The notes below the pieces were generated by a model, which saw only the letters and a list, made by a program, of their open reading frames with translations, did not search any database and was not told the origin of the DNA. A program made the translations under genes and the position numbers. A DNA stretch of 64,000 nt from Magnetovibrio sp. GTDB taxonomy: Bacteria; Pseudomonadota; Alphaproteobacteria; Rhodospirillales; Casp-alpha2. Positions 49,158 through 57,559 of this stretch are shown here, piece after piece. The DNA lies in assembly GCA_002690705.1 (NCBI GenBank), contig NZFO01000009.1:54240-118239 (forward strand). Reading direction: 5' to 3'. The number at the start of each line of letters is the position of its first letter. Position 1 is the stretch's first letter.

Positions 49158-50402
49158 ATGAATGTGCCCGTTTCACCTCTATCGCCTAAAAATTTCCCCG
49201 AACTTCCTGGTATCGTTGGAGTAAAATTAGCGACGGCGGCCTGCGCTATTCGCTATGAGGGTAGAGAGGATGTTTTGTTAGTTGAGTTAGCTGCGGGCAC
49301 GAAAGTTGCCGGAACACTTACGCGATCCAAAACCGCTGCTGCGCCCGTGCTGTGGTGTCGTGAATGTCTCAGCGAGGGGGAGGCTAGAGGGCTATTGGTC
49401 AATTCTGGAAATGCGAATGCATTCACTGGCTTACACGGAGACAAAGCCGTGGACCAAATGGTAAAGGCTGTGGCCGACTCACTACTCTGTCGACCAAGCC
49501 GGGTTTATGCTGCATCCACCGGTGTTATCGGTGAGCCGATAGCATATGAGCGGATCACTGAGAGACTTGAGGATTTAAGTTCCAGCGTTAGCTCAACCGA
49601 GAGCCCAGAGGTATGGAAGAAGGCGGCAGTAGCGATTATGACTACTGATACTTTTCCGAAAGGCGCATCGGCTGTAACAAATATCATGGGCATGCCCGTA
49701 ACTATTACTGGGATCTGCAAGGGATCCGGAATGATCGCACCAAATATGGCAACTATGCTGGGCTTTATCTTCACAGACGCCAAGCTGCCGTCAGACGTTT
49801 TACAAGCATTGTTAACGCCTGCAGTGGATGCTTCGTTTAATGCTATCACGGTTGACAGCGATACTTCGACAAATGATACGGTATTGATGTTTGCGACGGG
49901 GGCTGCGAGCCATGGAGAAGTTTTAAGTGCCGGAGTGCCTGAATTATATGGTTTTAAACAAGCACTCGAACAAGTGACCCGCGATTTAGCTCACCAGATT
50001 GTCCGGGATGGTGAGGGAGCAACAAAATTTATTGCCATAACTGTCTCTGGCGCAGAGACTGACCCTTCTGCCAAGATTATTGCTCTAACTATCGCAAATT
50101 CCCCTTTGGTTAAAACGGCTATCGCTGGAGAGGATGCTAACTGGGGCAGAATTGTTGCGGCTGTTGGTAAGTCTGGAGAGGCGGCAGATCGGGATAGACT
50201 ATCAATAGTAATCGGTGGCACGCGGGTGACAGAAGCAGGCGCTGTGGTGAGTAATTATGATGAGGCTCCAATTGCACTGCACATGAGAGGCCAAGAGATT
50301 GATATCACTATCGATGTTGGAGTAGGTGAGGGGAATGCAACTGTTTGGACTTGCGACCTAACGCATGGATACATTGACATAAATGCCAATTACCGGTCCT
50401 GA
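49158..50402 (+). CDS. argJ: Bifunctional glutamate N-acetyltransferase / ornithine acetyltransferase
   Basis: It recycles the acetyl group between N-acetylornithine and glutamate in arginine synthesis. The autocleavage site is in GSGMIAPNMATMLGFIFTDA, where the threonine of ATML becomes the nucleophile of the beta chain. Substrate motifs SNSGNANAFTG-like (VNSGNANAFTG) and DSDTSTNDTVL are present. 414 residues, complete. Its stop overlaps the mutT start region by 20 nt. Confidence 0.97.
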   Translation: MNVPVSPLSPKNFPELPGIVGVKLATAACAIRYEGREDVLLVELAAGTKVAGTLTRSKTAAAPVLWCRECLSEGEARGLLVNSGNANAFTGLHGDKAVDQMVKAVADSLLCRPSRVYAASTGVIGEPIAYERITERLEDLSSSVSSTESPEVWKKAAVAIMTTDTFPKGASAVTNIMGMPVTITGICKGSGMIAPNMATMLGFIFTDAKLPSDVLQALLTPAVDASFNAITVDSDTSTNDTVLMFATGAASHGEVLSAGVPELYGFKQALEQVTRDLAHQIVRDGEGATKFIAITVSGAETDPSAKIIALTIANSPLVKTAIAGEDANWGRIVAAVGKSGEAADRDRLSIVIGGTRVTEAGAVVSNYDEAPIALHMRGQEIDITIDVGVGEGNATVWTCDLTHGYIDINANYRS

Positions 50403-50847
50403 TATAAGATGCATGAATTTGGTGGACGCGGGTGTTGAAAACCCTCCGTTGCCAATCGTGCTCGTAGTTGCGGCTGCGCTTCTAGACATAGATAATAGGG
50501 TCCTTTTGCAGTTACGGCCGGCGGGCAAGCCTATGGCTGGGCTTTGGGAGTTTCCCGGCGGTAAAGTCAAAGAATCTGAGAGCCCTGAAATGGCCTTGAT
50601 AAGAGAGTTGAAAGAAGAACTCGATATCGATGTAACCACCAGTTGTCTGGCACCGGTAACATTTACCAGTTATCGGTATGATGATTTTCATCTTCTGATG
50701 CCTATTTACGCTTGTCGGGTATGGATTGGAAATCCAAAGCCTATAGAGTGCGAACGATTGAAATGGGTCAGGCCTGAAAAGATGAAGGATTTGGCTATGC
50801 CGCCAGCTGATCTGCCTCTTATCCCGCTACTCAGAGATTTTTTGTAG
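50383..50847 (+). CDS. mutT: 8-oxo-dGTP diphosphatase MutT (Nudix hydrolase)
   Basis: It removes oxidised 8-oxo-dGTP from the nucleotide pool. The Nudix box is complete, running from GGKVKESESPEMALIRELKE through ELDI and matching GX5EX7REUXEEXGU, with G replaced by D near the end. LWEFPGGK and LKWVRPEKM are MutT-like. ATG 50383 overlaps argJ by 20 nt; ATG 50413 would avoid the overlap and is equally plausible. 154 residues. Confidence 0.92.
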   Translation: MPITGPDIRCMNLVDAGVENPPLPIVLVVAAALLDIDNRVLLQLRPAGKPMAGLWEFPGGKVKESESPEMALIRELKEELDIDVTTSCLAPVTFTSYRYDDFHLLMPIYACRVWIGNPKPIECERLKWVRPEKMKDLAMPPADLPLIPLLRDFL

Positions 50848-50861
50848 GTAAACTTCCTTTT

Positions 50862-51116
50862 ATGAGCGTCAAAAACGTCAACGAAGGGGCTGGATATTTC
50901 GATTTTAAAAAGCTTATCGAGTCTCGGGCAGAGGACCGCGAGCGTGATGAGACATTGGCCTCCTATAGCTTAAAATATCATTCCAAGGCTTCATATGCCT
51001 TGTCTAGATCGCCTATCTTATTGGTGATTTTAACAATATTTACCAACCTACACGACCCATTGAAGCTTTTACGAGAAACAAGTAGAAACAGTGGCTGTAT
51101 TGAGAACTATGGTTAG
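50862..51116 (+). CDS. Hypothetical protein (84 aa), possibly a gene remnant
   Basis: The first half is charged (FDFKKLIESRAEDRERDET) and the second has a short hydrophobic stretch (ILLVILTIFTNL). I recognise no family. It fits tightly between mutT and the CinA-type gene on the same strand (3 nt before the latter), which favours a real or recently real gene. The ribosome site is weak. Confidence 0.35.
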   Translation: MSVKNVNEGAGYFDFKKLIESRAEDRERDETLASYSLKYHSKASYALSRSPILLVILTIFTNLHDPLKLLRETSRNSGCIENYG

Positions 51117-51119
51117 GTA

Positions 51120-51890
51120 ATGTTCACTATGAAAGAGAAAGTTCAACTCGAGCCAGTAAGAGCAGCGCTGGTTGTAATTGGCAATGAAGTCCTATCTGGG
51201 CGTACCCGCGATGCTAATTTGCAATACTTGGGTAAACAATTGAATAATATTGGTATTCGCTTGATGGAGGTCCGTATTATCCCAGACGTAGAAGTTACGA
51301 TTATTGAAACCATCAATTCTTTGCGACGAAATTTTGATTATGTATTTACTACAGGTGGAATTGGCCCGACGCATGATGATATTACGGCGATTAGCATAGC
51401 CAAGGCTTTTGGGTTAGAGCTGGTGCTGGATCATGAAGCGGAGCGTCGTGTGCGGTCTAACTACCATGGCCCGGAGGAAATTACCGCCGCACGTTTGAAA
51501 ATGGCATATGTGCCTGCTGGTTCGAGGTTGCTTGATAATCCTGTTAGCAAATCCCCGGGATTTCAGGTGGATAATGTATTTGTGTTGCCCGGCGTGCCGC
51601 ACATCATGCAAGCTATGTTTCAGAAGTTTTGTGGTGAACTGCGCCGAGCTGAGCCGATGATATCACTTGAAGTCTCGGCTTTTTTACCTGAGGGACTGGT
51701 TGGAGGCCCCTTGGGGGAAATCCAAGAACGGCATCCTGAGGTTGAAATTGGAAGTTATCCGTTTGCCCGCAATGGTCGCTTTGGTGCTGCATTTGTCATA
51801 CGCCATTGCAATGAATCAATTGTAAAAACTGTCGGTAAAGAAATATGCGCAATGATAAGATCAATGGACGAAGAACCAATAGAGAATTAA
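51120..51890 (+). CDS. CinA-type competence/damage-inducible protein, MoCF domain only
   Basis: A 256-residue protein with the molybdopterin-binding-like domain of CinA: ALVVIGNEVLSGRTRDANLQ, VFTTGGIGPTHDDITA and FVLPGVPHIMQAM. The C-terminal nicotinamide-nucleotide amidase domain of full CinA is absent, as in many alphaproteobacterial homologues. Family members bind or hydrolyse ADP-ribose-type nucleotides; the exact role here is unclear. ATG 51120 or 51129 could be the start. Confidence 0.88.
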   Translation: MFTMKEKVQLEPVRAALVVIGNEVLSGRTRDANLQYLGKQLNNIGIRLMEVRIIPDVEVTIIETINSLRRNFDYVFTTGGIGPTHDDITAISIAKAFGLELVLDHEAERRVRSNYHGPEEITAARLKMAYVPAGSRLLDNPVSKSPGFQVDNVFVLPGVPHIMQAMFQKFCGELRRAEPMISLEVSAFLPEGLVGGPLGEIQERHPEVEIGSYPFARNGRFGAAFVIRHCNESIVKTVGKEICAMIRSMDEEPIEN

Positions 51891-52128
51891 GCTTATGTTA
51901 GAAATAGCTATCGCATAATAGTTGATTACGAATACATGAACACGGTTTGATCATCGTGTGTAAAATGTTCAATGATTTGTTTTAGTAAATGCATTGTTTT
52001 TATGTTCGCAAATTGTTTGTCAATTGGTGATAAACACCGTGGTTATTTATTGATAGCGCTTTGTATGATTTGCGATGGAGCATCAAAAAAAAGGGTTTTG
52101 GCTCCTGAGAGTCAATGCGTTGACCCCT

Positions 52129-52800
52129 TCAGCGCTCGATAATGAAGTTGGATATTTCGAGGCGTTTCTGCCATCCTGTCCGATGGAGTTCTGGCATATC
52201 TTGATCCTCTTTAGGATAACCAATGCAGAGATACCCTATTAATTTCCAATGCTTTGGTATACCTAAGTCGTCTTTTGCGGCATCCGGGTCTAGAATAGAG
52301 ACCCAACCAAGCCCGATACCATGTGAACGTGCGGCTAGCCAGAGTATATTTATGGCCCCGACAACGGAGTAGGTCAGTGTCTCGGGCATAGTTTTTGCTC
52401 CCAGCCCGTCTCCAAGGTGGGACTTTGTATCTTGAAATACGGCTAGATGCACAGGCGCTTCATCAAGACCATGTAATTTCAGAGTGGCATAAAGTTGAGC
52501 CCGCTCTTCAGTATATCCGGCCAAAGCCTCAGCGTTGGCGCGTTCAAAGTTAGCACGTATTAATGCGCGAGACTTCTCTGTCTCCACCTTCACAAACCGC
52601 CAAGGTTGACTATGTCCAACTGACGGAGCCAAGGCAGCAATTGAAATTAAGTTGTTTAATAATTTTGGGTCAATAGGAGTGGTTTGAAAATGCCGTACGT
52701 CGCGCCGCCAACGGAACAACTCCTCAAGCATTGTGCGGAACTCAGAATTAAACTCGGGTCCCGGTTTTTTACCGGTCGTCTCAGACATAAAAAAAGTCAT
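52129..52800 (-). CDS. bluB: 5,6-dimethylbenzimidazole synthase
   Basis: BluB breaks reduced FMN with oxygen to make the lower ligand of vitamin B12. Family motifs: FRWRRDVRHFQTTPID at the N-terminus, ALAPSVGHSQPWRFVKVE, and ARSHGIGLGWVSILDPD. GYLCIGYPKEDQDMPEL follows near the C-terminus. 223 residues. ATG 52788 (four codons in) is an alternative start. With cobS and cobT it supports an aerobic cobalamin pathway. Confidence 0.93.
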   Translation of the reverse strand: MTFFMSETTGKKPGPEFNSEFRTMLEELFRWRRDVRHFQTTPIDPKLLNNLISIAALAPSVGHSQPWRFVKVETEKSRALIRANFERANAEALAGYTEERAQLYATLKLHGLDEAPVHLAVFQDTKSHLGDGLGAKTMPETLTYSVVGAINILWLAARSHGIGLGWVSILDPDAAKDDLGIPKHWKLIGYLCIGYPKEDQDMPELHRTGWQKRLEISNFIIER

Positions 52801-53277
52801 AAGTGTGAGTGTAGCCGGTCAGTGAGCTGCTTGCCAACCATGCTAATTAAAATGTGTTTTTTAAAAAATTGGAAGGTCGATAAAGCCTCTATCATCATCG
52901 CGCTGTATTTTATTATGTTTCTTGTTAAGAAATATCTTTACGATCGTTGCTCTTCTCATACCTCTTATAATAACGACGGTCGCATCAATAGACGAATTTT
53001 AATGTTATAACTAAGAGATGATAAACTTTTTCTAATTGGTCACTGATCAACATTGGCTTTTGATATTTTGAACGCCTTAAAAGATGTGGTTCGCGCTAGT
53101 TAGCGAGTAGGTAGCAACGTGCTTGTCCCTAACAGACGCAAATAAAAAACGTGACATAGAGGTTAATTAGGTAACGTAATCTGGTTGTTTTAATTACTTT
53201 GAAAGAGTCAATTGGCGTGGATATTTAATGTTCAAGTGTATCGATTTTGATTAGCCACTGTCAATAAACCGAATAGT
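52801..53277. other. Gap between bluB and the photolyase-like gene
   Basis: About 480 AT-rich bases. Open frames here are short and unlike any family I know. No terminator or riboswitch was recognised upstream of bluB. Confidence 0.35.
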
Positions 53278-54528
53278 CTACGTGGCAGTTTTTATGCAGT
53301 TATTTATATCTTTTAAGAAGCTTGGAATTTTTTCCTTAAACTTAAAAAAACCTTTGGTCGCGTGCGGCCAAGCGATTGAGTCCTCACGTCGAAGAACGCG
53401 AACCATATCTATACCAAGCGGCAGAAGTTTTGTGTCTAACAGATCTAATGCTTCCTGCGCGGGTCCCACCGGTGCATAAGCAACGACGATTTGTTCGATA
53501 TCTACCTTTGCTAACCATAAAGCAAGTCTATCAACTGACTCTGTTTGAAACACATGATCTTGTGGAATCTGTGTGAGGCGTAAAAAATTAGTCAAGGAAT
53601 CTTGGAGCCCTCCGTTAACAAATGCAGCGACTTGTTTGGAAATTCCAATAGGAGATCTGTGGTTTGATGAATTTAAAATGGCGCAACATCTGAAATCATT
53701 CGTGGGAGTCCCAAGAAACTCCGGCAACATATCATCTTCAGTGAGGAGAAGTCCTGTCTGGCGATTTTTATTCCAACATGTTATTATATCTAATTGTCGC
53801 GGTGGGGGAGGCTCATTGTATAAGCTGGGTGTTTGGTTCAGGGGCTGTTTAATGGGGGAGAAGCGCCCGCCTGTGAACTTTTTAATATTATCGGGACGAG
53901 GCAGATATACTTTACCCTTAGTATGCAGGCCCGCAACCCAACGCCACGATAATGTGTTCGTGGCTGGGTCCCCGTCTAGCAAGTTTTGGAGAAAAAAATC
54001 AGCGCCAAGTTGCCACGGAATACCGAGCCAAAATATCCATATACTGGCGAACCACATTCGGGCGTGATTATGAAGATAACCATGCGTAATGAGTTCTTTT
54101 ACCCATGAGTCAAAACACCCAATGCCCGTATCACCGGAATAAGCTGCCGTTATTTTTTTTCTGGATTCTCGATTTGCCATTGAGCACTCTGTTAAATCTC
54201 GGACGCTGCCACAATAAGTCGACCATACATCCGGACGCAGTTCTAACCAGCCTTTCCAATACGTGCGCCAGAATACCTCTTGAATAAATTTTTCAGCAGT
54301 TGCATAGCTGTGTTTTTTTAATACTTCCCGCAGTATTTCTGTTTCGAGTAACGACCTATGTCGAATCCACGGCGACAGGGATGACACGTGATTATTCCTC
54401 AATGGACCGTAATCAAAATTTCTCAGGCGGGAGTATTGCTGCCCTGCATGGGGCAAAAATCTATTTAGTCGACGTAATCCCTCATAGCGGGTTGGCAGCC
54501 ATTTAAGTTGTGTTTCAGGGGTGATTAT
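53278..54528 (-). CDS. Photolyase/cryptochrome-like flavoprotein with reversed domain order
   Basis: The N-terminal 230 residues are a photolyase FAD-binding domain: NVS-type SSLSPWIRHRSLLETE, FIQEVFWRTYWKGWLE, THGYLHNHARMWFASIWIFW and LLDGDPATNTLSWRWVAG, with the DGDxAxN flavin motif. The C-terminal part (about residues 255-410) resembles the alpha/beta antenna domain that normally comes first: TGLLLTEDDMLPEF, VVAYAPVGPAQEALDLL, WPHATKGFFKFKEKIP. Family-like sequence (TRYEGLRRLNRFLPHAGQQY) runs upstream of the first TTG (54456) to a stop before 54528, with GAAGGA just ahead, so initiation may be at a non-standard AUA. It follows blh on the same strand. Confidence 0.8.
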   Translation of the reverse strand: MITPETQLKWLPTRYEGLRRLNRFLPHAGQQYSRLRNFDYGPLRNNHVSSLSPWIRHRSLLETEILREVLKKHSYATAEKFIQEVFWRTYWKGWLELRPDVWSTYCGSVRDLTECSMANRESRKKITAAYSGDTGIGCFDSWVKELITHGYLHNHARMWFASIWIFWLGIPWQLGADFFLQNLLDGDPATNTLSWRWVAGLHTKGKVYLPRPDNIKKFTGGRFSPIKQPLNQTPSLYNEPPPPRQLDIITCWNKNRQTGLLLTEDDMLPEFLGTPTNDFRCCAILNSSNHRSPIGISKQVAAFVNGGLQDSLTNFLRLTQIPQDHVFQTESVDRLALWLAKVDIEQIVVAYAPVGPAQEALDLLDTKLLPLGIDMVRVLRREDSIAWPHATKGFFKFKEKIPSFLKDINNCIKTAT

Positions 54529-54623
54529 TTATATCCTTCGTTTCAATACTGCGGTTGCATTTGATGCTAGGTCGATCTTAAATTTTTGTGGAGCAGTTGA
54601 TTAAAATCCATGTGTATCCCCTG

Positions 54624-54677
54624 TTACTGATTACTGATGAAGCCCTCGTATGTGTGTCATTTTTTCACAATCAGTAA
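54624..54677. repeat. 9-bp inverted repeat between blh and the photolyase-like gene
   Basis: TTACTGATT (54624-54632) is complementary to AATCAGTAA (54669-54677) with a 36-nt spacer. No T-tract follows. Could be a weak transcript end or a protein site. Confidence 0.35.
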
Positions 54678-54737
54678 TTCTTACACACCGCGTTTTTAGA
54701 AAAGGGGCCAACTAAACGCCCAGATTTATGTTCAGTT

Positions 54738-55541
54738 CTAGAATTTATCTTTTTTAATCAATGGAGCAGCATGAGTTCTCTGGGCACGAGAATAATTAAC
54801 AAACTCGACTACAATCATATGTGGAACAGTAATAGCTGCTAGGCCAACAAATATAATTTGATAAGAAATAAATCGGTAGCTTACATCGTTCAACAGGTAA
54901 ATATAAAACGCAAATCCTGCAAGGATAGTAATTGTAGAATATAAAAACATAGTCTGCACAGCATCTCTAAATGAGTGTATCCTTAGTTCACGCACCTCAC
55001 GTTTAATATGCCGGCATCCATGAATAATCACAAAATAAATAGCAAAGTAATAAATAGGTGGAAACAAAAAGGATAGGCTTAAAATGATCCCGATATCGAT
55101 CCAAAATGTGCGAGGCAGGCTTTGAATTATTGTAAGCAGGTAGAGGCATGCTATGATCCCTAAAATCTGAAGCGTTTGTATTATTTTCTCCGGATCATCG
55201 CCAAATAATAAAATTGAAAAGATTTCGACCACCGTCTCAGGCCAAAACCAGCTTGGTAAAGCGAGTAAAATCATTCCATAGGGAATCCCGTGAGACCAAT
55301 TTTTTTGATCTCGACCAAAATGAAACGCTGAGATCGCAAGAAACAAAGATAATGATTGAAATGGAAGATATGACCAAACTAATGTTATTAAAAGAGCCGT
55401 GAATCCATAGGTGAATACGAAAAAGAATTTACCAATTGAATCTTCAAAGACTCCTGCTTCGCGGGCAATGATGGGATCCATAGCCCCGTGAGGAACTCCA
55501 CCTAAAATTATGATTGCAAAAGCTACAAGTTCCCAACTCAT
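54738..55541 (-). CDS. blh: Beta-carotene 15,15'-dioxygenase, Brp/Blh family
   Basis: An integral membrane iron enzyme that cleaves beta-carotene into two retinal molecules, the chromophore of proteorhodopsin. ATG 55541 overlaps the crtY stop (ATGA), so the start is set there and not at the TTG/ATG farther upstream. The conserved histidines are in GGVPHGAMDPIIA, FHFGRDQ, IHGCRHIKREV and VPHMIVVEFV. Several hydrophobic helices span 267 residues. Last gene of the proteorhodopsin-crt operon. Confidence 0.93.
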   Translation of the reverse strand: MSWELVAFAIIILGGVPHGAMDPIIAREAGVFEDSIGKFFFVFTYGFTALLITLVWSYLPFQSLSLFLAISAFHFGRDQKNWSHGIPYGMILLALPSWFWPETVVEIFSILLFGDDPEKIIQTLQILGIIACLYLLTIIQSLPRTFWIDIGIILSLSFLFPPIYYFAIYFVIIHGCRHIKREVRELRIHSFRDAVQTMFLYSTITILAGFAFYIYLLNDVSYRFISYQIIFVGLAAITVPHMIVVEFVNYSRAQRTHAAPLIKKDKF

Positions 55542-56599
55542 TGTATGAGATCTGCTCTGCCGATTGTGGATAGTAGAAAAGGACGAAACGGACAATCCCA
55601 TACCATTCGGGCAGAGCTAGCTAGCGTAGCCCTTGTGAGGAATGAGGCAAAGTCATCGCCGGAAGTATTCTGTGCGATCGCCAGAAATAATTTAGGCAGA
55701 CTGTGTGGTTTGGTTTTAATTATCTTAAGTAACTGTCTATCCATCCATGTCTCTAGTCGAGGATTCTGATACCTTTTTACGTGGTTCTTGGTGATCAGCT
55801 GTGCGGCTGCCATACTAGCCCACTCCGATATCCTTAACCATCCATAACCACTCGATGCTCGGGTCATTCCACCTCTGGCGCCTATGGGCTGCCCCCAAGA
55901 ATCCTCAATATTAGGTTTGATACCCATTGGGATATGAGCTTGTTCGCGCCGAATGATTGTCCCCGTTAAGCCACGAGAGTTTATCCATTCCACCACGTTT
56001 TCTCTCAGTTGAGTCAAATTTCCTGATCCACGTCCAAAGAAAGTACTCTCGACAAGAACTTTATTCTTACTTATGGGCAAGATATACTCGAAAATTAACC
56101 CTAAGCTATCATACCTCATATTCGTCATCAGTAATGCTGTCTCAAGGTTTAAACCGTGGTTACATTGCCATTCCATGCCAACAAAGCTCTGGCAGGCGAG
56201 AAAAAATTTCTCTTCTGGCGGACGACTGTCAAATACGTGCGCGGCATCGGGTGGAGAGGTTAAGCGTTCCTGTCTAAATTCAATTTGTGGATGTTGCTCG
56301 ATAGAACTCAGTCGTCTCTGAAAAAATTCCTTCCCTGAAATTCGGTAGTAGTGCCACTGGACTCCATGATGAGGTATAATTTTATCTTCGGCAGAAAACA
56401 GCCAGCGTGAATATCGGTTAGCTTTAGGAAAGTCATCAACATGATTGTTTTTTGACCAAAAGCTGTATGTTCGATCCTCGCGGGTTCCGTATACAGGATC
56501 ACTGATAATTACTTTACCGGGTAAATTTCCGAATCTTGACAATGCTTCGGCCAAGGAGAGTCCGGCTACGCCACCTCCAACAATATGTACCCAAGTCAT
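55538..56599 (-). CDS. crtY: Lycopene beta-cyclase
   Basis: It closes both ends of lycopene to give beta-carotene. The N-terminal dinucleotide motif is MTWVHIVGGGVAGLSLAEAL. YTFWS-type segment DRTYSFWSKNN and IPMGIKPN match CrtY. ATG 56599 is chosen because this motif should begin the protein and GTGAG lies upstream; the frame stays open to 56638 inside crtB. 353 residues. It sits between crtB and blh. Confidence 0.93.
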   Translation of the reverse strand: MTWVHIVGGGVAGLSLAEALSRFGNLPGKVIISDPVYGTREDRTYSFWSKNNHVDDFPKANRYSRWLFSAEDKIIPHHGVQWHYYRISGKEFFQRRLSSIEQHPQIEFRQERLTSPPDAAHVFDSRPPEEKFFLACQSFVGMEWQCNHGLNLETALLMTNMRYDSLGLIFEYILPISKNKVLVESTFFGRGSGNLTQLRENVVEWINSRGLTGTIIRREQAHIPMGIKPNIEDSWGQPIGARGGMTRASSGYGWLRISEWASMAAAQLITKNHVKRYQNPRLETWMDRQLLKIIKTKPHSLPKLFLAIAQNTSGDDFASFLTRATLASSARMVWDCPFRPFLLSTIGRADLIQ

Positions 56600-56606
56600 A
56601 TTAATC

Positions 56607-57539
56607 TCACTTTTCTTGATAGGGACCAAGCAAACCATCTAGATCGCGATGTAGATCGAGCTCATGAATCCCAGTGTAGCATCGAATTCTTCGATCAAAA
56701 AAGAACACAATCAGAGCAATTACTAATTCGTAGAGCTTTTCTACTGGGCCTGTATAGACGCGACCGGACCAGATATCACAATTACGACGCCTTATTTTAA
56801 TCCCAATTCTGCGATAAACGCGACCTGCCAAAAGAACTACGAAACGCACTCTAGGCTTAAGAAATGGGAGGCCACGAAATCCTGATATGTAGCGTTTATC
56901 TGCTTCTTGGAGTAGTTTTAACACAGCCTTTTTGATTAGAAATTTTTGTTGGGCGGTTGGTTTTAAAATCTCAGGTGGCTTGAGGTCTCCCACCCATGTT
57001 TCGGGAAGATAGCGCCTCCCTAACTCGGCATCCTCGCTTATGTCTCGCGCAATATTTGTCAGTTGCATTGCAATTCCCAGATCAATTGCACAAGCGGTAG
57101 CTTGATAGTCTCGGACCCCTAGTACGTCACAGATCATCAAACCAACCGAACCTGCCACGCGGAAGCAGTATCGGATTAAGTCGCGTTCATTCCGGATGGA
57201 TACGCCTTGCGTATCGCGTTTCGCCCCTGTGATCAACTGGTCAAAGAAAGCAGGGTTTATCAGTGGTTGAATTGCAAAAAAATCATTAACGGTTGTATTA
57301 CTTTTGTCGCCATCGGTCAGCGCAGTTTGAATACTCTCCAATTGCTTATAAGCTTTTTCTGGAACAAAATCCCCATCAGCGATATTATCCACTTTTCGAC
57401 ATAAGGCGTACAAGTTAGCTATTGCGTTAAAATCGTCGTTATTCAGCCAATAACTGGCAAAATAAAAAGAACTTGCTGATTCCTTAAAAATTTGGCCATC
57501 CGATGTTTCAATCCTAGGGCTAGAGTCGATAATGGCCAT
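56607..57539 (-). CDS. crtB: 15-cis-phytoene synthase
   Basis: It joins two geranylgeranyl diphosphates to phytoene, the first carotenoid-specific step. Two aspartate-rich motifs bind substrate Mg: RKVDNIADGD near residue 50 and LTNIARDISEDAELGRRYLP. SFYFASYWL near the N-terminus is also typical. 310 residues. It lies 20 nt after crtI and ends 7 nt before the crtY start. Confidence 0.95.
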   Translation of the reverse strand: MAIIDSSPRIETSDGQIFKESASSFYFASYWLNNDDFNAIANLYALCRKVDNIADGDFVPEKAYKQLESIQTALTDGDKSNTTVNDFFAIQPLINPAFFDQLITGAKRDTQGVSIRNERDLIRYCFRVAGSVGLMICDVLGVRDYQATACAIDLGIAMQLTNIARDISEDAELGRRYLPETWVGDLKPPEILKPTAQQKFLIKKAVLKLLQEADKRYISGFRGLPFLKPRVRFVVLLAGRVYRRIGIKIRRRNCDIWSGRVYTGPVEKLYELVIALIVFFFDRRIRCYTGIHELDLHRDLDGLLGPYQEK

Positions 57540-57559
57540 TTGGTGCCAGCAAGCCTCCG

